The notes under the pieces were generated by a model. The model was not told the DNA's origin, searched no databases, and saw only the letters and a list, made by a program, of their open reading frames with translations. From the NCBI GenBank assembly GCA_002320665.1, contig DCKO01000020.1:1-16509 (forward strand): a stretch of 16,509 nt of DNA, read 5' to 3'. A program made the translations under genes and the position numbers. Source of the DNA: Micavibrio sp. UBA1672 (GTDB lineage: Bacteria; Pseudomonadota; Alphaproteobacteria; Micavibrionales; Micavibrionaceae). Every line of letters begins with the position of its first letter. The stretch's first letter is position 1. Below, in pieces: positions 7,498 to 14,482 of the stretch.

Positions 7498-8241
7498 ATG
7501 AAAAAACTGATTGCAGGAAATTGGAAAATGAATGGCTCGCAGGCCATGACTCAGGACTTGCTGGGCGAGATCAATAGCGGTTTAAATGGCGCACTTCTTG
7601 ATAATTGCGAGTTTCTGGTTTTTCCGCCAAGCCTATATGTTCCTACAGCCCTGAAAAATAATGGTCCTTATATGCGTGTCGGTGTTCAGGATTGTTCTGT
7701 CCATGAAAGCGGAGCCTATACAGGCGAGATAGCAGCCCCCATGATCAAAGATATTGGGTGCTCTCATGTTTTATTAGGCCACTCCGAACGCCGTCAATAT
7801 CACGGTGAAAGTGATGAGACTGTATGCGATAAAGCCAAGGCCGCCTATGTACAAGACCTTGTCGCTGTCATTTGTGTCGGTGAAACGGAAAGCCAGCGTG
7901 AAGAGGGCAAGGCCTTTGATGTTGTCGGAGAGCAAATCGCCAAAGCCGTGCCGGAGACTGCGACGGCAGATAATACAGTCATTGCCTATGAGCCTGTATG
8001 GGCAATTGGAACGGGTAAGACGGCTTCGGCAGATGATGTCGCCGAAATGCACAGCTTTATCCGTGAAAAACTGGCAGAACGTTTCAGTGATTCTGAAAAC
8101 TTCTATATACTCTACGGCGGTTCTATGAAGCCGGAAAATGCAGCTGAGTTATTAAATACGCCGAATGTAAATGGTGGTTTGATTGGGGGCGCTAGCCTTA
8201 AGGCCGATCAGTTTTTGGCAATAGCGAAGGCAGCGACATAA
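7498..8241 (+). CDS. tpiA: Triosephosphate isomerase
   Basis: TpiA interconverts dihydroxyacetone phosphate and glyceraldehyde 3-phosphate in cytoplasmic glycolysis and gluconeogenesis. The product is 247 aa, the normal size for this TIM barrel. Key residues are in place: N8 and K10 in GNWKMNG, catalytic H95 in LLGHSERR, catalytic base E165 in AYEPVWAIGTG, and the phosphate-binding YGGSMKPENA and NGGLIGGASL segments. I chose ATG 7498 because it gives the canonical MKKLIAGNWKMN start and has AGGA 10 nt upstream; a TTG at 7435 would add an unrelated 21-residue extension. It is the first gene of the rightward block, followed by secG. Confidence 0.97.
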   Translation: MKKLIAGNWKMNGSQAMTQDLLGEINSGLNGALLDNCEFLVFPPSLYVPTALKNNGPYMRVGVQDCSVHESGAYTGEIAAPMIKDIGCSHVLLGHSERRQYHGESDETVCDKAKAAYVQDLVAVICVGETESQREEGKAFDVVGEQIAKAVPETATADNTVIAYEPVWAIGTGKTASADDVAEMHSFIREKLAERFSDSENFYILYGGSMKPENAAELLNTPNVNGGLIGGASLKADQFLAIAKAAT

Positions 8242-8280
8242 ATAAACTCTGGTCTTTTATGATTTCGGCGTTGATTTCGG

Positions 8281-8305
8281 GCGGCTTTTAGCATAGAACA
8301 GCCGC
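8281..8305 (+). other. Hairpin in the tpiA-secG gap
   Basis: GCGGCT (8281-8286) pairs with AGCCGC (8300-8305) across a 13-nt loop. No U tract follows, so it is not a standard terminator. It may slow read-through or protect the tpiA message. It ends 33 nt before the secG start, which itself has no clear ribosome site. Confidence 0.4.
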
Positions 8306-8338
8306 TTAGGAAAAATTTTGTAAAGTGTAGTATTAAAA

Positions 8339-8821
8339 ATGGAATCTGTTGTTCTTGTCATCCACCTTATTATTGCTCTGGCAATTATTATTCTGGTTCT
8401 CTTGCAGCGCTCGGAAGGGGGCGGCCTTGGAATCGGTGGCGGTGGTGGCGGACTCGGTGGATTCGCATCGGCACGTGGTACGGCAAATGCTCTAACCAAA
8501 ATGACAGCCCTATGCGCACTTGGGTTTTTTATTACATCTTTGACTTTGGGAATCTTGGCCAGTGGCCAGACCAATGCAGATAAAGGTCTTCTGGAAGACA
8601 TAACACCTGAACAGGTGAAAGTTTTAGCCCCTGTTGAAGGTGCTGATAATTCAACGATAGAGTTCATTCCGCCCGAAGATACACCGGATATTCCTGTTGA
8701 AGTAGAGGTCTTGACACCGGAAAATGCTCAAGAGGCAATAAAACCGGAGCAGCCTGAAGCAGCTGAACCCGAAGAAAAAACAGAAAACACTGAAACCAAA
8801 GCTCCTGATAACCCAGAGTAA
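8339..8821 (+). CDS. secG: Preprotein translocase subunit SecG with long acidic tail
   Basis: SecG is the small accessory subunit of the SecYEG channel. The first ~78 of 160 residues carry the family pattern: TM1 (about 3-22), LLQRSEGGGLGIGGGGGGLGG, ARGTANALTKMTA, and TM2 (about 53-74). The remaining ~80 residues are a Pro/Glu-rich, low-complexity tail with no hydrophobic stretch, giving a protein longer than the usual 75-120 aa. Such tails are seen in some alphaproteobacterial SecG proteins. Position between tpiA and pyrG is the conserved one. The ribosome site is poor. Confidence 0.93.
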   Translation: MESVVLVIHLIIALAIIILVLLQRSEGGGLGIGGGGGGLGGFASARGTANALTKMTALCALGFFITSLTLGILASGQTNADKGLLEDITPEQVKVLAPVEGADNSTIEFIPPEDTPDIPVEVEVLTPENAQEAIKPEQPEAAEPEEKTENTETKAPDNPE

Positions 8822-8835
8822 CTTTAAGAAAACAT

Positions 8836-10464
8836 ATGACACGGTTTATATTCATTACTGGCGGCGTTGTTTCCTCATTAGGAAAAGGCCTCGGCTCCGC
8901 TGCGCTTGGCGCGTTGTTACAAGCCAGAGGCTATTCTGTAAGGCTTTGCAAGCTTGATCCATATCTAAACGTTGACCCCGGCACAATGAGCCCATTCCAG
9001 CATGGCGAGGTTTTTGTAACCGATGACGGCGCGGAAACCGATCTGGACTTAGGGCATTATGAACGATTCACAGGCGTGCCGGCAAAGGCCACAGACAACA
9101 CAACAACGGGCCGCATCTACACAAGCGTTCTGCAAAAAGAGCGCCGTGGTGATTATCTGGGCGCAACTATTCAGGTCATTCCCCATATCACCAATGAAAT
9201 TCAGGATTTTATCCGCGAAAAAGACGGTACAGCCGATTTTGTTTTATGCGAGATTGGCGGCACAGTCGGCGATATTGAAAGCTTGCCTTTCCTTGAGGCT
9301 ATCCGTCAATTCGGCAATGAAGTCGGGCGCGAGCGTGCTATCTTTGCGCATGTGACCTTGCTGCCTTATATTCCTGCTGCTGGTGAGCTTAAGACCAAAC
9401 CAACCCAGCACTCGGTCAAGGAATTGATGAGCTACGGGATCAGGCCGCAAATTCTGTTGTGCCGTGCAGATCGCGAAATTGAAGAAGATGAGCGCCGCAA
9501 AATTGCGCTATTTTGTAATATTGATGAGAAGAAAGTTATTCCTGCGCTGGATGTGTCCTCCATCTACGAAGTGCCCCTGACATATCACGAAGAGGGGCTG
9601 GATGATGAAATCATGGACAGTTTCAACATCACAGATGCCAAAGCGCCTGATCTTTCGACGTGGGAAAATATTGTCAAGAATATCAAAGAACCCGAAGGCG
9701 AGGTAAAGATTGCGATCGTCGGGAAATACACAAACCTGACCGATAGCTATAAATCCTTGAACGAGGCACTAGTCCATGGTGGGATCGCCAATAAGGTCAA
9801 GGTTAAGCTTGAATTCATCGAGGCAGAAGTTTTCGAAAGTGAAAACCCCGAGGATTATCTCAAAGGGGCAAATGGTATTCTTGTGCCCGGCGGATTCGGA
9901 GAGCGCGGCGCGGAAGGCAAGATTAAGGCTGTGCAATATGCACGCGAGAAGAAAATCCCGTACTTGGGAATTTGTTTCGGTATGCAAATGGCAGTAATTG
10001 AGGCTGCACGTAATCTGTGTGGTATCGAAGAGGCCGGATCAACCGAGTTCGGCCCATGCGAGGAATCCGTCGTTGGTTTGATGACCGAATGGGTAAAGGG
10101 CGAAGTAAAAGAAAAGCGTAAGACTTCTACCAATAAGGGCGGCACAATGCGCCTTGGCGCATATCCATGCCATCTGGAGCAGGGCAGCCTTGTCCATAAA
10201 GTCTATAATGCCGATGATATCAGCGAACGCCACCGTCACCGCTACGAGGTAAATATGGCTTATCGCGAGGGATTAGAAGAAAAAGGTTTGAAATTCTCCG
10301 GCCTGTCACCTGATGGTAAATTGCCTGAAATCGTCGAGCATAAAGATCACCCATGGTTTATTGGTGTACAGTTCCACCCCGAGCTAAAATCCAAGCCTTT
10401 TGACCCGCATCCGCTCTTCGTGTCCTTCATTGAAGCCGCAGTGAAACAGGGGCGGTTGGTTTAA
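8836..10464 (+). CDS. pyrG: CTP synthase
   Basis: PyrG aminates UTP to CTP using ATP and glutamine. The 542-aa product has both domains: the N-terminal synthetase (FITGGVVSSLGKG P-loop, LDPYLNVDPGTMSPFQHGE, CEIGGTVGDIES) and the C-terminal class I glutamine amidotransferase with nucleophile C380 in LGICFGMQ and the H514/E516 pair in VQFHPEL. Length and spacing equal the enterobacterial enzyme. It starts 14 nt after secG with a weak ribosome site, so coupling to secG is likely. Its TAA shares the palindrome TTAA with the stop of the gene converging from the right. Confidence 0.98.
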   Translation: MTRFIFITGGVVSSLGKGLGSAALGALLQARGYSVRLCKLDPYLNVDPGTMSPFQHGEVFVTDDGAETDLDLGHYERFTGVPAKATDNTTTGRIYTSVLQKERRGDYLGATIQVIPHITNEIQDFIREKDGTADFVLCEIGGTVGDIESLPFLEAIRQFGNEVGRERAIFAHVTLLPYIPAAGELKTKPTQHSVKELMSYGIRPQILLCRADREIEEDERRKIALFCNIDEKKVIPALDVSSIYEVPLTYHEEGLDDEIMDSFNITDAKAPDLSTWENIVKNIKEPEGEVKIAIVGKYTNLTDSYKSLNEALVHGGIANKVKVKLEFIEAEVFESENPEDYLKGANGILVPGGFGERGAEGKIKAVQYAREKKIPYLGICFGMQMAVIEAARNLCGIEEAGSTEFGPCEESVVGLMTEWVKGEVKEKRKTSTNKGGTMRLGAYPCHLEQGSLVHKVYNADDISERHRHRYEVNMAYREGLEEKGLKFSGLSPDGKLPEIVEHKDHPWFIGVQFHPELKSKPFDPHPLFVSFIEAAVKQGRLV

Positions 10465-10889
10465 AACCTATATTCTGGGTTTTCATATTCAGAAAATTCT
10501 TCTGATAAGCCATCATCAAAAATCTGGTCATCAGTCATTTCTTCGGCACGTAATTGCGCAAGAAGTGCACTTATGTCTGTATCTTTAACATGCTCAGACA
10601 TTTCGGTCTCTGTCGGGCTTACGGAGTGGGAAGATGGCTTTGCACTTGTGGCAAAAGCATGTTTTTTTAGAAAATCACCCAGTTGCCTAATTTTTTTCCC
10701 ATCTGCGGTGGGGTCTAAATCTTTAATTGCCTTTTGCAAACTAGTGGGGCTTGAAACTACCATATCAAGGATTGTTTCTGCTCTATTAAGAATTTGATTT
10801 CTATTACTTCCACCACTGAAGGCTTTTGTAACTAATTTGGTTAAATCTTCTAATTCTGGATTAAGTATCCGCCACTGTTTGTTACCCAT
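10461..10889 (-). CDS. Hypothetical protein, 142 aa
   Basis: I do not recognise this family. The gene is supported by an AGGGA ribosome site 7 nt before the ATG and a good promoter upstream. The product is soluble with no signal or membrane segment. Residues 1-73 are probably helical (LEDLTKLVTKAF, RAETILDMVVSSPTSLQKAI); a Ser/Thr-rich linker follows (about 82-96); the end is very acidic and finishes EYENPEYRF. It interrupts the rightward pyrG-kdsA series on the opposite strand, and its stop overlaps the pyrG stop by 3 bases. Confidence 0.75.
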   Translation of the reverse strand: MGNKQWRILNPELEDLTKLVTKAFSGGSNRNQILNRAETILDMVVSSPTSLQKAIKDLDPTADGKKIRQLGDFLKKHAFATSAKPSSHSVSPTETEMSEHVKDTDISALLAQLRAEEMTDDQIFDDGLSEEFSEYENPEYRF

Positions 10890-10921
10890 TTTTATATCCC
10901 TGTTCTAACTCAAATATATGT

Positions 10922-10950
10922 ATTTTACGTATTTATCATCAAAACGTCAA
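10922..10950 (-). promoter_or_regulatory. Promoter of the 142-aa hypothetical gene
   Basis: On the minus strand TTGACG (10950-10945) and TAAAAT (10927-10922) are separated by exactly 17 nt. The start would fall near 10915, about 25 nt before the ATG. The rest of the 139-nt divergent gap holds a small hairpin, GCTTG-CAAT-CAAGC at 10967-10980, and must contain the kdsA promoter, which I could not identify with confidence. Confidence 0.55.
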
Positions 10951-11028
10951 AAATACAGACTATAGAGCTTGCAATCAAGCCTATTTTCAATCTTGCGCTT
11001 TCGCCAGACTCGCAGTAACGTCTAGCTC

Positions 11029-11868
11029 ATGACAGAATCATCTACTCCCAAAACCGTAAAAGTCGACCAAATCGAAATCGCCAACGACAAGCCTTTTGCC
11101 CTGATGGCTGGCCCGTGCCAGATCGAGAGCAAAGACCATGCCTTTGAAATGTGCGGCGCACTCAAGGAGCTCACCCAAAGGCTTGGCATACCCTTTATCT
11201 ATAAATCTTCATACGATAAGGCCAATCGTACGTCTCTTAAGGGGCAGCGCGGCCTAGGTCTTGAAAAGGGGCTTGAGGTGCTGGACGATATCAAAGGACA
11301 TTTCGGCGTGCCAGTCGTCACAGATGTTCACACCGAAGAGCAATGCAAAATTGTTGGTGAGGTCGTGGATGTCCTCCAAATTCCGGCTTTTCTATGCCGC
11401 CAGACAGATTTGCTAATCTCTGCGGCTAAAACAGGAAAAGTGGTCAATGTTAAAAAAGGACAATTCCTTGCGCCTTGGGATATGAAGAATGTCGCGGCCA
11501 AAATCTCGGAAAGTGGCAATGATAATATTATGCTTTGTGAGCGCGGTGCATCTTTCGGCTATAACACACTGGTTTCAGATATGCGCAGCTTGCCGATCAT
11601 GGCAAAAACGGGTTATCCAGTGATCTATGACGCTACTCACTCTGTTCAGCAACCAGGCGGGCTAGGCGGCTCTTCGGGAGGTGACCGTGAAATGGTACCA
11701 GTCCTTGCCAAAGCTGCTATTGCTGTGGGCGTAGCGGGTATATTCATGGAAACGCACGAAGACCCTGATAATGCGCCGTCTGATGGCCCGAATATGGTGA
11801 AGCTTAGCGATTTGCCAGATGTGCTGGAGCGTCTTGTAAAACTTGATAAAGTCACCAAAAACCTGTAG
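11029..11868 (+). CDS. kdsA: 3-deoxy-8-phosphooctulonate (Kdo-8-P) synthase, metal-dependent class
   Basis: KdsA condenses phosphoenolpyruvate with arabinose 5-phosphate to give Kdo 8-phosphate for the lipopolysaccharide core. The 279-aa product has the family core: AGPCQIES, YKSSYDKANRTS, DVHTEEQ, LCRQTDLL, VNVKKGQFLAPWDMKN, LCERGASFGYNTLVSDMRS and SDGPNMV. C30, H204, E241 and D252 match the four metal ligands of the Aquifex enzyme (C11, H185, E222, D233, from memory) with identical spacing (174, 37, 11). This puts it in the metal-dependent class; the metal-independent E. coli type has Asn at the Cys position. There is no clear ribosome site before ATG 11029. Confidence 0.97.
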   Translation: MTESSTPKTVKVDQIEIANDKPFALMAGPCQIESKDHAFEMCGALKELTQRLGIPFIYKSSYDKANRTSLKGQRGLGLEKGLEVLDDIKGHFGVPVVTDVHTEEQCKIVGEVVDVLQIPAFLCRQTDLLISAAKTGKVVNVKKGQFLAPWDMKNVAAKISESGNDNIMLCERGASFGYNTLVSDMRSLPIMAKTGYPVIYDATHSVQQPGGLGGSSGGDREMVPVLAKAAIAVGVAGIFMETHEDPDNAPSDGPNMVKLSDLPDVLERLVKLDKVTKNL

Positions 11869-11882
11869 AATGTTAAAGTTAA

Positions 11883-11911
11883 GTCAATTTTTTCTAGAAA
11901 GAAAAATTGAC
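11883..11911. repeat. Perfect 10-bp inverted repeat after kdsA
   Basis: GTCAATTTTT (11883-11892) and AAAAATTGAC (11902-11911) are exact inverted copies around a 9-nt loop; inside sits a second palindrome, TTTCTAGAAA (11891-11900). It begins 15 nt after the kdsA stop. No U tract follows, so it is not a textbook terminator; it could end or stabilise the kdsA transcript, or be an operator. Confidence 0.6.
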
Positions 11912-11913
11912 AG

Positions 11914-12022
11914 GGGTGCAAGTGCGCACCCGTGCGATAGCACGAAGCCTTAGTGGCGTTTGAACGTAGACTACTGCCTTGTAAAAGGAATGGTCGATTA
12001 AATTATATCGGTAGGAGACCGA
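11914..12022 (+). promoter_or_regulatory. Palindrome-rich leader of the 139-aa gene, possible structured RNA
   Basis: Successive short stems cover this stretch: GGGTGC/GCACCC (11914-11919 with 11926-11931), CGTGC-GATA-GCACG (11931-11944), GCC/GGC (11947-11957), CCTT-GTAA-AAGG (11977-11988), and TCGGT-AGGAG-ACCGA (12008-12022). The last stem holds the ribosome site AGGAG in its 5-nt loop, 9 nt before the ATG. An alternative pairing, CGAT (11995-11998) with ATCG (12007-12010), would compete with it. The match to no known riboswitch is recognised; a structured leader or small RNA is inferred. Confidence 0.45.
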
Positions 12023-12026
12023 CTTC

Positions 12027-12446
12027 ATGACCAGAATTGCAGGAGCATCACAATTTCTAAATCAGGCCACTGTTTCTAACAGACTTGGCTTGCCTGCCTA
12101 TCAGAATTCCATTCTGCAAGAAAGTGGTCTTAGTGCACAAGGTATCCTTGATGTTGGTCGCAGGCTTGCTGTGAATTCTGGAGGGATTTCTGGTAATGCG
12201 CGGTTTCTGATCCGTCAACAATTAGAGCAAAATGCAGGATCTTTTAATAACTTGTTTTCTCTGACCGGGGGCGCAAGTGCCACAGTTGACTCGGCGCTTA
12301 CGCAAATCAGAGCCCTGCGATCATCTGTTCCTTCAAGCCGTGAAATCGCAGCGCCGCAACTTACTGGTGATGCGCCTGAGGGGCAAAGCAACACATCCGT
12401 TTTAGCTTCTGAAACATCGGGAACAATTGTTGACGAAGAAGTCTAA
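12027..12446 (+). CDS. Hypothetical lysine-free protein, 139 aa
   Basis: I do not recognise this family. AGGAG lies 9 nt before the ATG, supporting translation. The product has no Lys, Cys, His or Trp; its positive charge is nine arginines. It is rich in Ser, Ala, Gly, Gln and Leu, with probable helices in the first ~105 residues (ASQFLNQATVSNRLG, RFLIRQQLEQN, DSALTQIRALRSS), then a disordered tail ending VDEEV. There is no signal peptide or membrane segment. It lies between kdsA and eno, where alphaproteobacteria often have no gene. Such composition is seen in some exported or assembling proteins, but nothing here proves that. Confidence 0.7.
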   Translation: MTRIAGASQFLNQATVSNRLGLPAYQNSILQESGLSAQGILDVGRRLAVNSGGISGNARFLIRQQLEQNAGSFNNLFSLTGGASATVDSALTQIRALRSSVPSSREIAAPQLTGDAPEGQSNTSVLASETSGTIVDEEV

Positions 12447-12465
12447 TTCATTTTATTTCAAAAAA

Positions 12466-12491
12466 TTCCTTTTTTCTTTTTTTCTTTTTCT
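12466..12491. repeat. 26-nt homopyrimidine tract upstream of eno
   Basis: An unbroken run of 26 pyrimidines, mostly T, begins 20 nt after the stop of the 139-aa gene. It could help end that transcript on the + strand, although no good stem precedes it. A weak eno promoter may follow (TATAAG at 12514-12519). Confidence 0.5.
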
Positions 12492-12549
12492 GTAAAACCT
12501 TAGGCAAAATTATTATAAGCCCAATGTTTTTGGAGAAGGATTAGTATAA

Positions 12550-13824
12550 ATGACCGGAATTATTGATATTCACGCCCGTCAAATCTTGGATAGTCGTGGA
12601 AACCCCACAGTCGAAGTCGATGTCACTTTGGAGTCGAACGCAAGAGGTCGCGCCGCTGTGCCATCTGGTGCCTCAACAGGCGCTTATGAGGCTGTCGAGC
12701 TTCGTGATGGTGATAAGGATGTCTATTGCGGTAAGGGTGTTTTAAAGGCTGTTGAGAACGTCAATACAGTAATCTACGAAAACCTTCTCGGCGTGGATGC
12801 ATCTGACCAGATGGAAGTAGACCGCATCATGCTGGAGCTTGATGGCACAGAAAATAAATCCAAGCTAGGTGCAAATGCAATTCTCGGGGTCTCTATGGCT
12901 GTTGCCAAAGCAATGGCGTTTGAGCTGGGTATGCCTTTATATAAATATATCGGCGGTACTTATGCGCACACATTGCCAACACCGATGATGAACATCATCA
13001 ATGGTGGTGCTCATGCTGATAACCCCGTTGATATTCAGGAATTCATGATCATGCCCGTAAGTGCCCCGACATACAGCGAGGGCCTTCGTATGGGCGCGGA
13101 GGTTTTCCATGCCCTTAAGAAGGAGCTATCGGCTGCTGGTCTTAATACAAATGTTGGTGATGAGGGTGGTTTTGCGCCAGCTGTGAAATCCTCCAAAGAA
13201 GCTTTGGATTACATCATCAAATCTATCAAGGCAGCAGGCTATGAGCCTGAGAAAGATGTTGTGATCGCGCTCGATGCGGCCTCAACTGAATTTTACAAGG
13301 ATGGAAAATATCACCTTGAGGGCGAAGGTAAGGTTCTTTCATCTGACGAAATGGTCGAATATTACAAAGACCTATGTAATGCATACCCGATTGTCTCGAT
13401 CGAAGACGGCCTTGGCGAAGATGACTGGGCTGGCTGGACAAAGCTAACAGCCGAGCTTGGTGATAAAGTTCAGCTTGTCGGAGATGATCTCTATGTGACC
13501 AATGCCAAGCGTCTTAAGCGCGGTATTGACGAAAAGGCCGGTAATGCAGTGCTTGTGAAAGTCAATCAGATCGGAACACTGACTGAAACGCTAGAAACTA
13601 TCGAAATGGCGAAGAAGGCTGGCTTTGGTATTGTGCTTTCTCACCGATCCGGCGAGACCGAGGATTCAACGATTGCTGATCTGGCTGTGGCAACAAATGC
13701 CGGACAGATCAAAACAGGTTCTCTATCCCGCTCCGACCGTATTGCCAAGTACAATCAGTTGCTCCGTATCGAAGAGCAGCTCTATGATATGGCAAAATAC
13801 GAAGGTAAAGGCTTTTACCGCTAA
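12550..13824 (+). CDS. eno: Enolase
   Basis: Eno interconverts 2-phosphoglycerate and phosphoenolpyruvate in glycolysis and can join the RNA degradosome in some bacteria. The 424-aa product is full length. Visible active-site residues are E205 in VGDEGGFAP, magnesium ligands D242 (IALDAAST), E285 (SIEDGLGEDDW) and D312 (LVGDDLYVT), catalytic K337 in LVKVNQIGT, the SHRSGETED segment, and K388 in AGQIKTGS. A ribosome site AAGGA lies about 9 nt before the ATG. Its product PEP is also the KdsA substrate, and its pathway feeds the PDH genes downstream. Confidence 0.98.
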   Translation: MTGIIDIHARQILDSRGNPTVEVDVTLESNARGRAAVPSGASTGAYEAVELRDGDKDVYCGKGVLKAVENVNTVIYENLLGVDASDQMEVDRIMLELDGTENKSKLGANAILGVSMAVAKAMAFELGMPLYKYIGGTYAHTLPTPMMNIINGGAHADNPVDIQEFMIMPVSAPTYSEGLRMGAEVFHALKKELSAAGLNTNVGDEGGFAPAVKSSKEALDYIIKSIKAAGYEPEKDVVIALDAASTEFYKDGKYHLEGEGKVLSSDEMVEYYKDLCNAYPIVSIEDGLGEDDWAGWTKLTAELGDKVQLVGDDLYVTNAKRLKRGIDEKAGNAVLVKVNQIGTLTETLETIEMAKKAGFGIVLSHRSGETEDSTIADLAVATNAGQIKTGSLSRSDRIAKYNQLLRIEEQLYDMAKYEGKGFYR

Positions 13825-13833
13825 TTTTTTTGA

Positions 13834-13950
13834 GAATCAGAAAAAATGAGTCGTTAGAATCGCTTAGCCGGAATTGTTCTTTTTATGTTCCGGTTAAGTC
13901 ATTGACTCCAAACCATTTTTTTAATTGATCCACAGGTTTATTTGTGATTC
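13834..13950. promoter_or_regulatory. Cluster of five GANTC (CcrM-type) sites before ftsB
   Basis: GANTC occurs at 13834-13838, 13848-13852, 13857-13861, 13904-13908 and 13946-13950, all within the 135-nt eno-ftsB gap; about 0.5 would be expected by chance. GANTC is the site of the cell-cycle methyltransferase CcrM in alphaproteobacteria. The second site, as TGAGTCG (13847-13853), fits the YGAKTCG pattern reported for GcrA (from memory). The last site lies 9 nt before the ftsB start codon. Confidence 0.55.
13863..13898. repeat. 11-bp inverted repeat in the eno-ftsB gap
   Basis: CTTAGCCGGAA (13863-13873) pairs with TTCCGGTTAAG (13888-13898), with one G-U pair and a 14-nt loop. It is 39 nt after the eno stop. 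No U tract follows, so it may be a weak terminator, a message-stabilising stem, or an operator between the GANTC sites. Confidence 0.5.
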
Positions 13951-13959
13951 TATGGCCAC

Positions 13960-14268
13960 ATGAAGTTTTTTCGTGCTGCAAATCCAAAATTTCAGATATG
14001 CACGCTGATTTTGTTCAGTGTGCTTGTTGCTGGCTTTTTTGGGTATCATGTTTTCTATGGTGCAAAGAGTGTCGCGCGCCTAGAGCAGGTAGAGCATGAA
14101 ATTGTCTTGGCATCGCAGGAGCACGAAAAAATCAGTGCCAAGCGTCTAGAGCTAGAAGAAAAAGTAGCCATGTTGCGACCTGGTACAATGTCACGTGATT
14201 TTCTAGAGGAACGCGCCCGCATCGTTTTGGGCTACCGATCTAAAAATGAAGTTATGCTAGAAGAGTGA
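13960..14268 (+). CDS. ftsB: Septum formation initiator / FtsB-like divisome protein
   Basis: The 102-aa protein has a short cytoplasmic N-terminus, one membrane segment (about 14-32), a heptad-like coiled coil (about 36-75, with LEQVEHEIVLASQEHEKISA), and the conserved MSRDFLEERARIVLGY segment of the DivIC/FtsB family. FtsB joins FtsL and FtsQ in the divisome to activate septal peptidoglycan synthesis. Position between eno and pdhA is standard for alphaproteobacteria. No strong ribosome site precedes ATG 13960; the ATG at 13952 is out of frame. Confidence 0.9.
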   Translation: MKFFRAANPKFQICTLILFSVLVAGFFGYHVFYGAKSVARLEQVEHEIVLASQEHEKISAKRLELEEKVAMLRPGTMSRDFLEERARIVLGYRSKNEVMLEE

Positions 14269-14421
14269 TTTTATTGCATAATTTTTGCCTGATATTGCTT
14301 AGGGAAATGATCTTCCAAAATTATGTCTAAAAATATTTTTTCCTTTCATTTCAATATGTTGCACCGCACAAAACAATATTTTTTGCTGGTCATTCTCTTT
14401 AAAATAGTGTAGCAAAACCTT

Positions 14422-14458
14422 AAACCTGATTCATGTGCATGATTAGGACAGGTTTTTT
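14422..14458 (+). terminator. Intrinsic terminator in the ftsB-pdhA gap
   Basis: AAACCTG (14422-14428) pairs with CAGGTTT (14449-14455), and the T run extends to 14458. It ends 24 nt before the pdhA ATG. A second copy of the 5' arm, AAAACCT (14414-14420), can pair with AGGTTTT (14450-14456) instead. The stem could simply end ftsB transcription or act as an attenuator for pdhA. Bases 14269-14421 are AT-rich; I see no gene or clear promoter there. Confidence 0.55.
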
Positions 14459-14482
14459 GTGATCGAAAACGGAAGCAGGAGA

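Noticed and set aside
8257..8667. 136-aa leftward ORF over secG
   Set aside because: Proline/serine-rich antisense shadow of the glycine-rich SecG segment; the SecG frame is clearly the coding one.
11907..11944. Promoter from the TTGACA at 11907-11912
   Set aside because: It is part of the inverted repeat arm and no acceptable -10 occurs 16-18 nt downstream.
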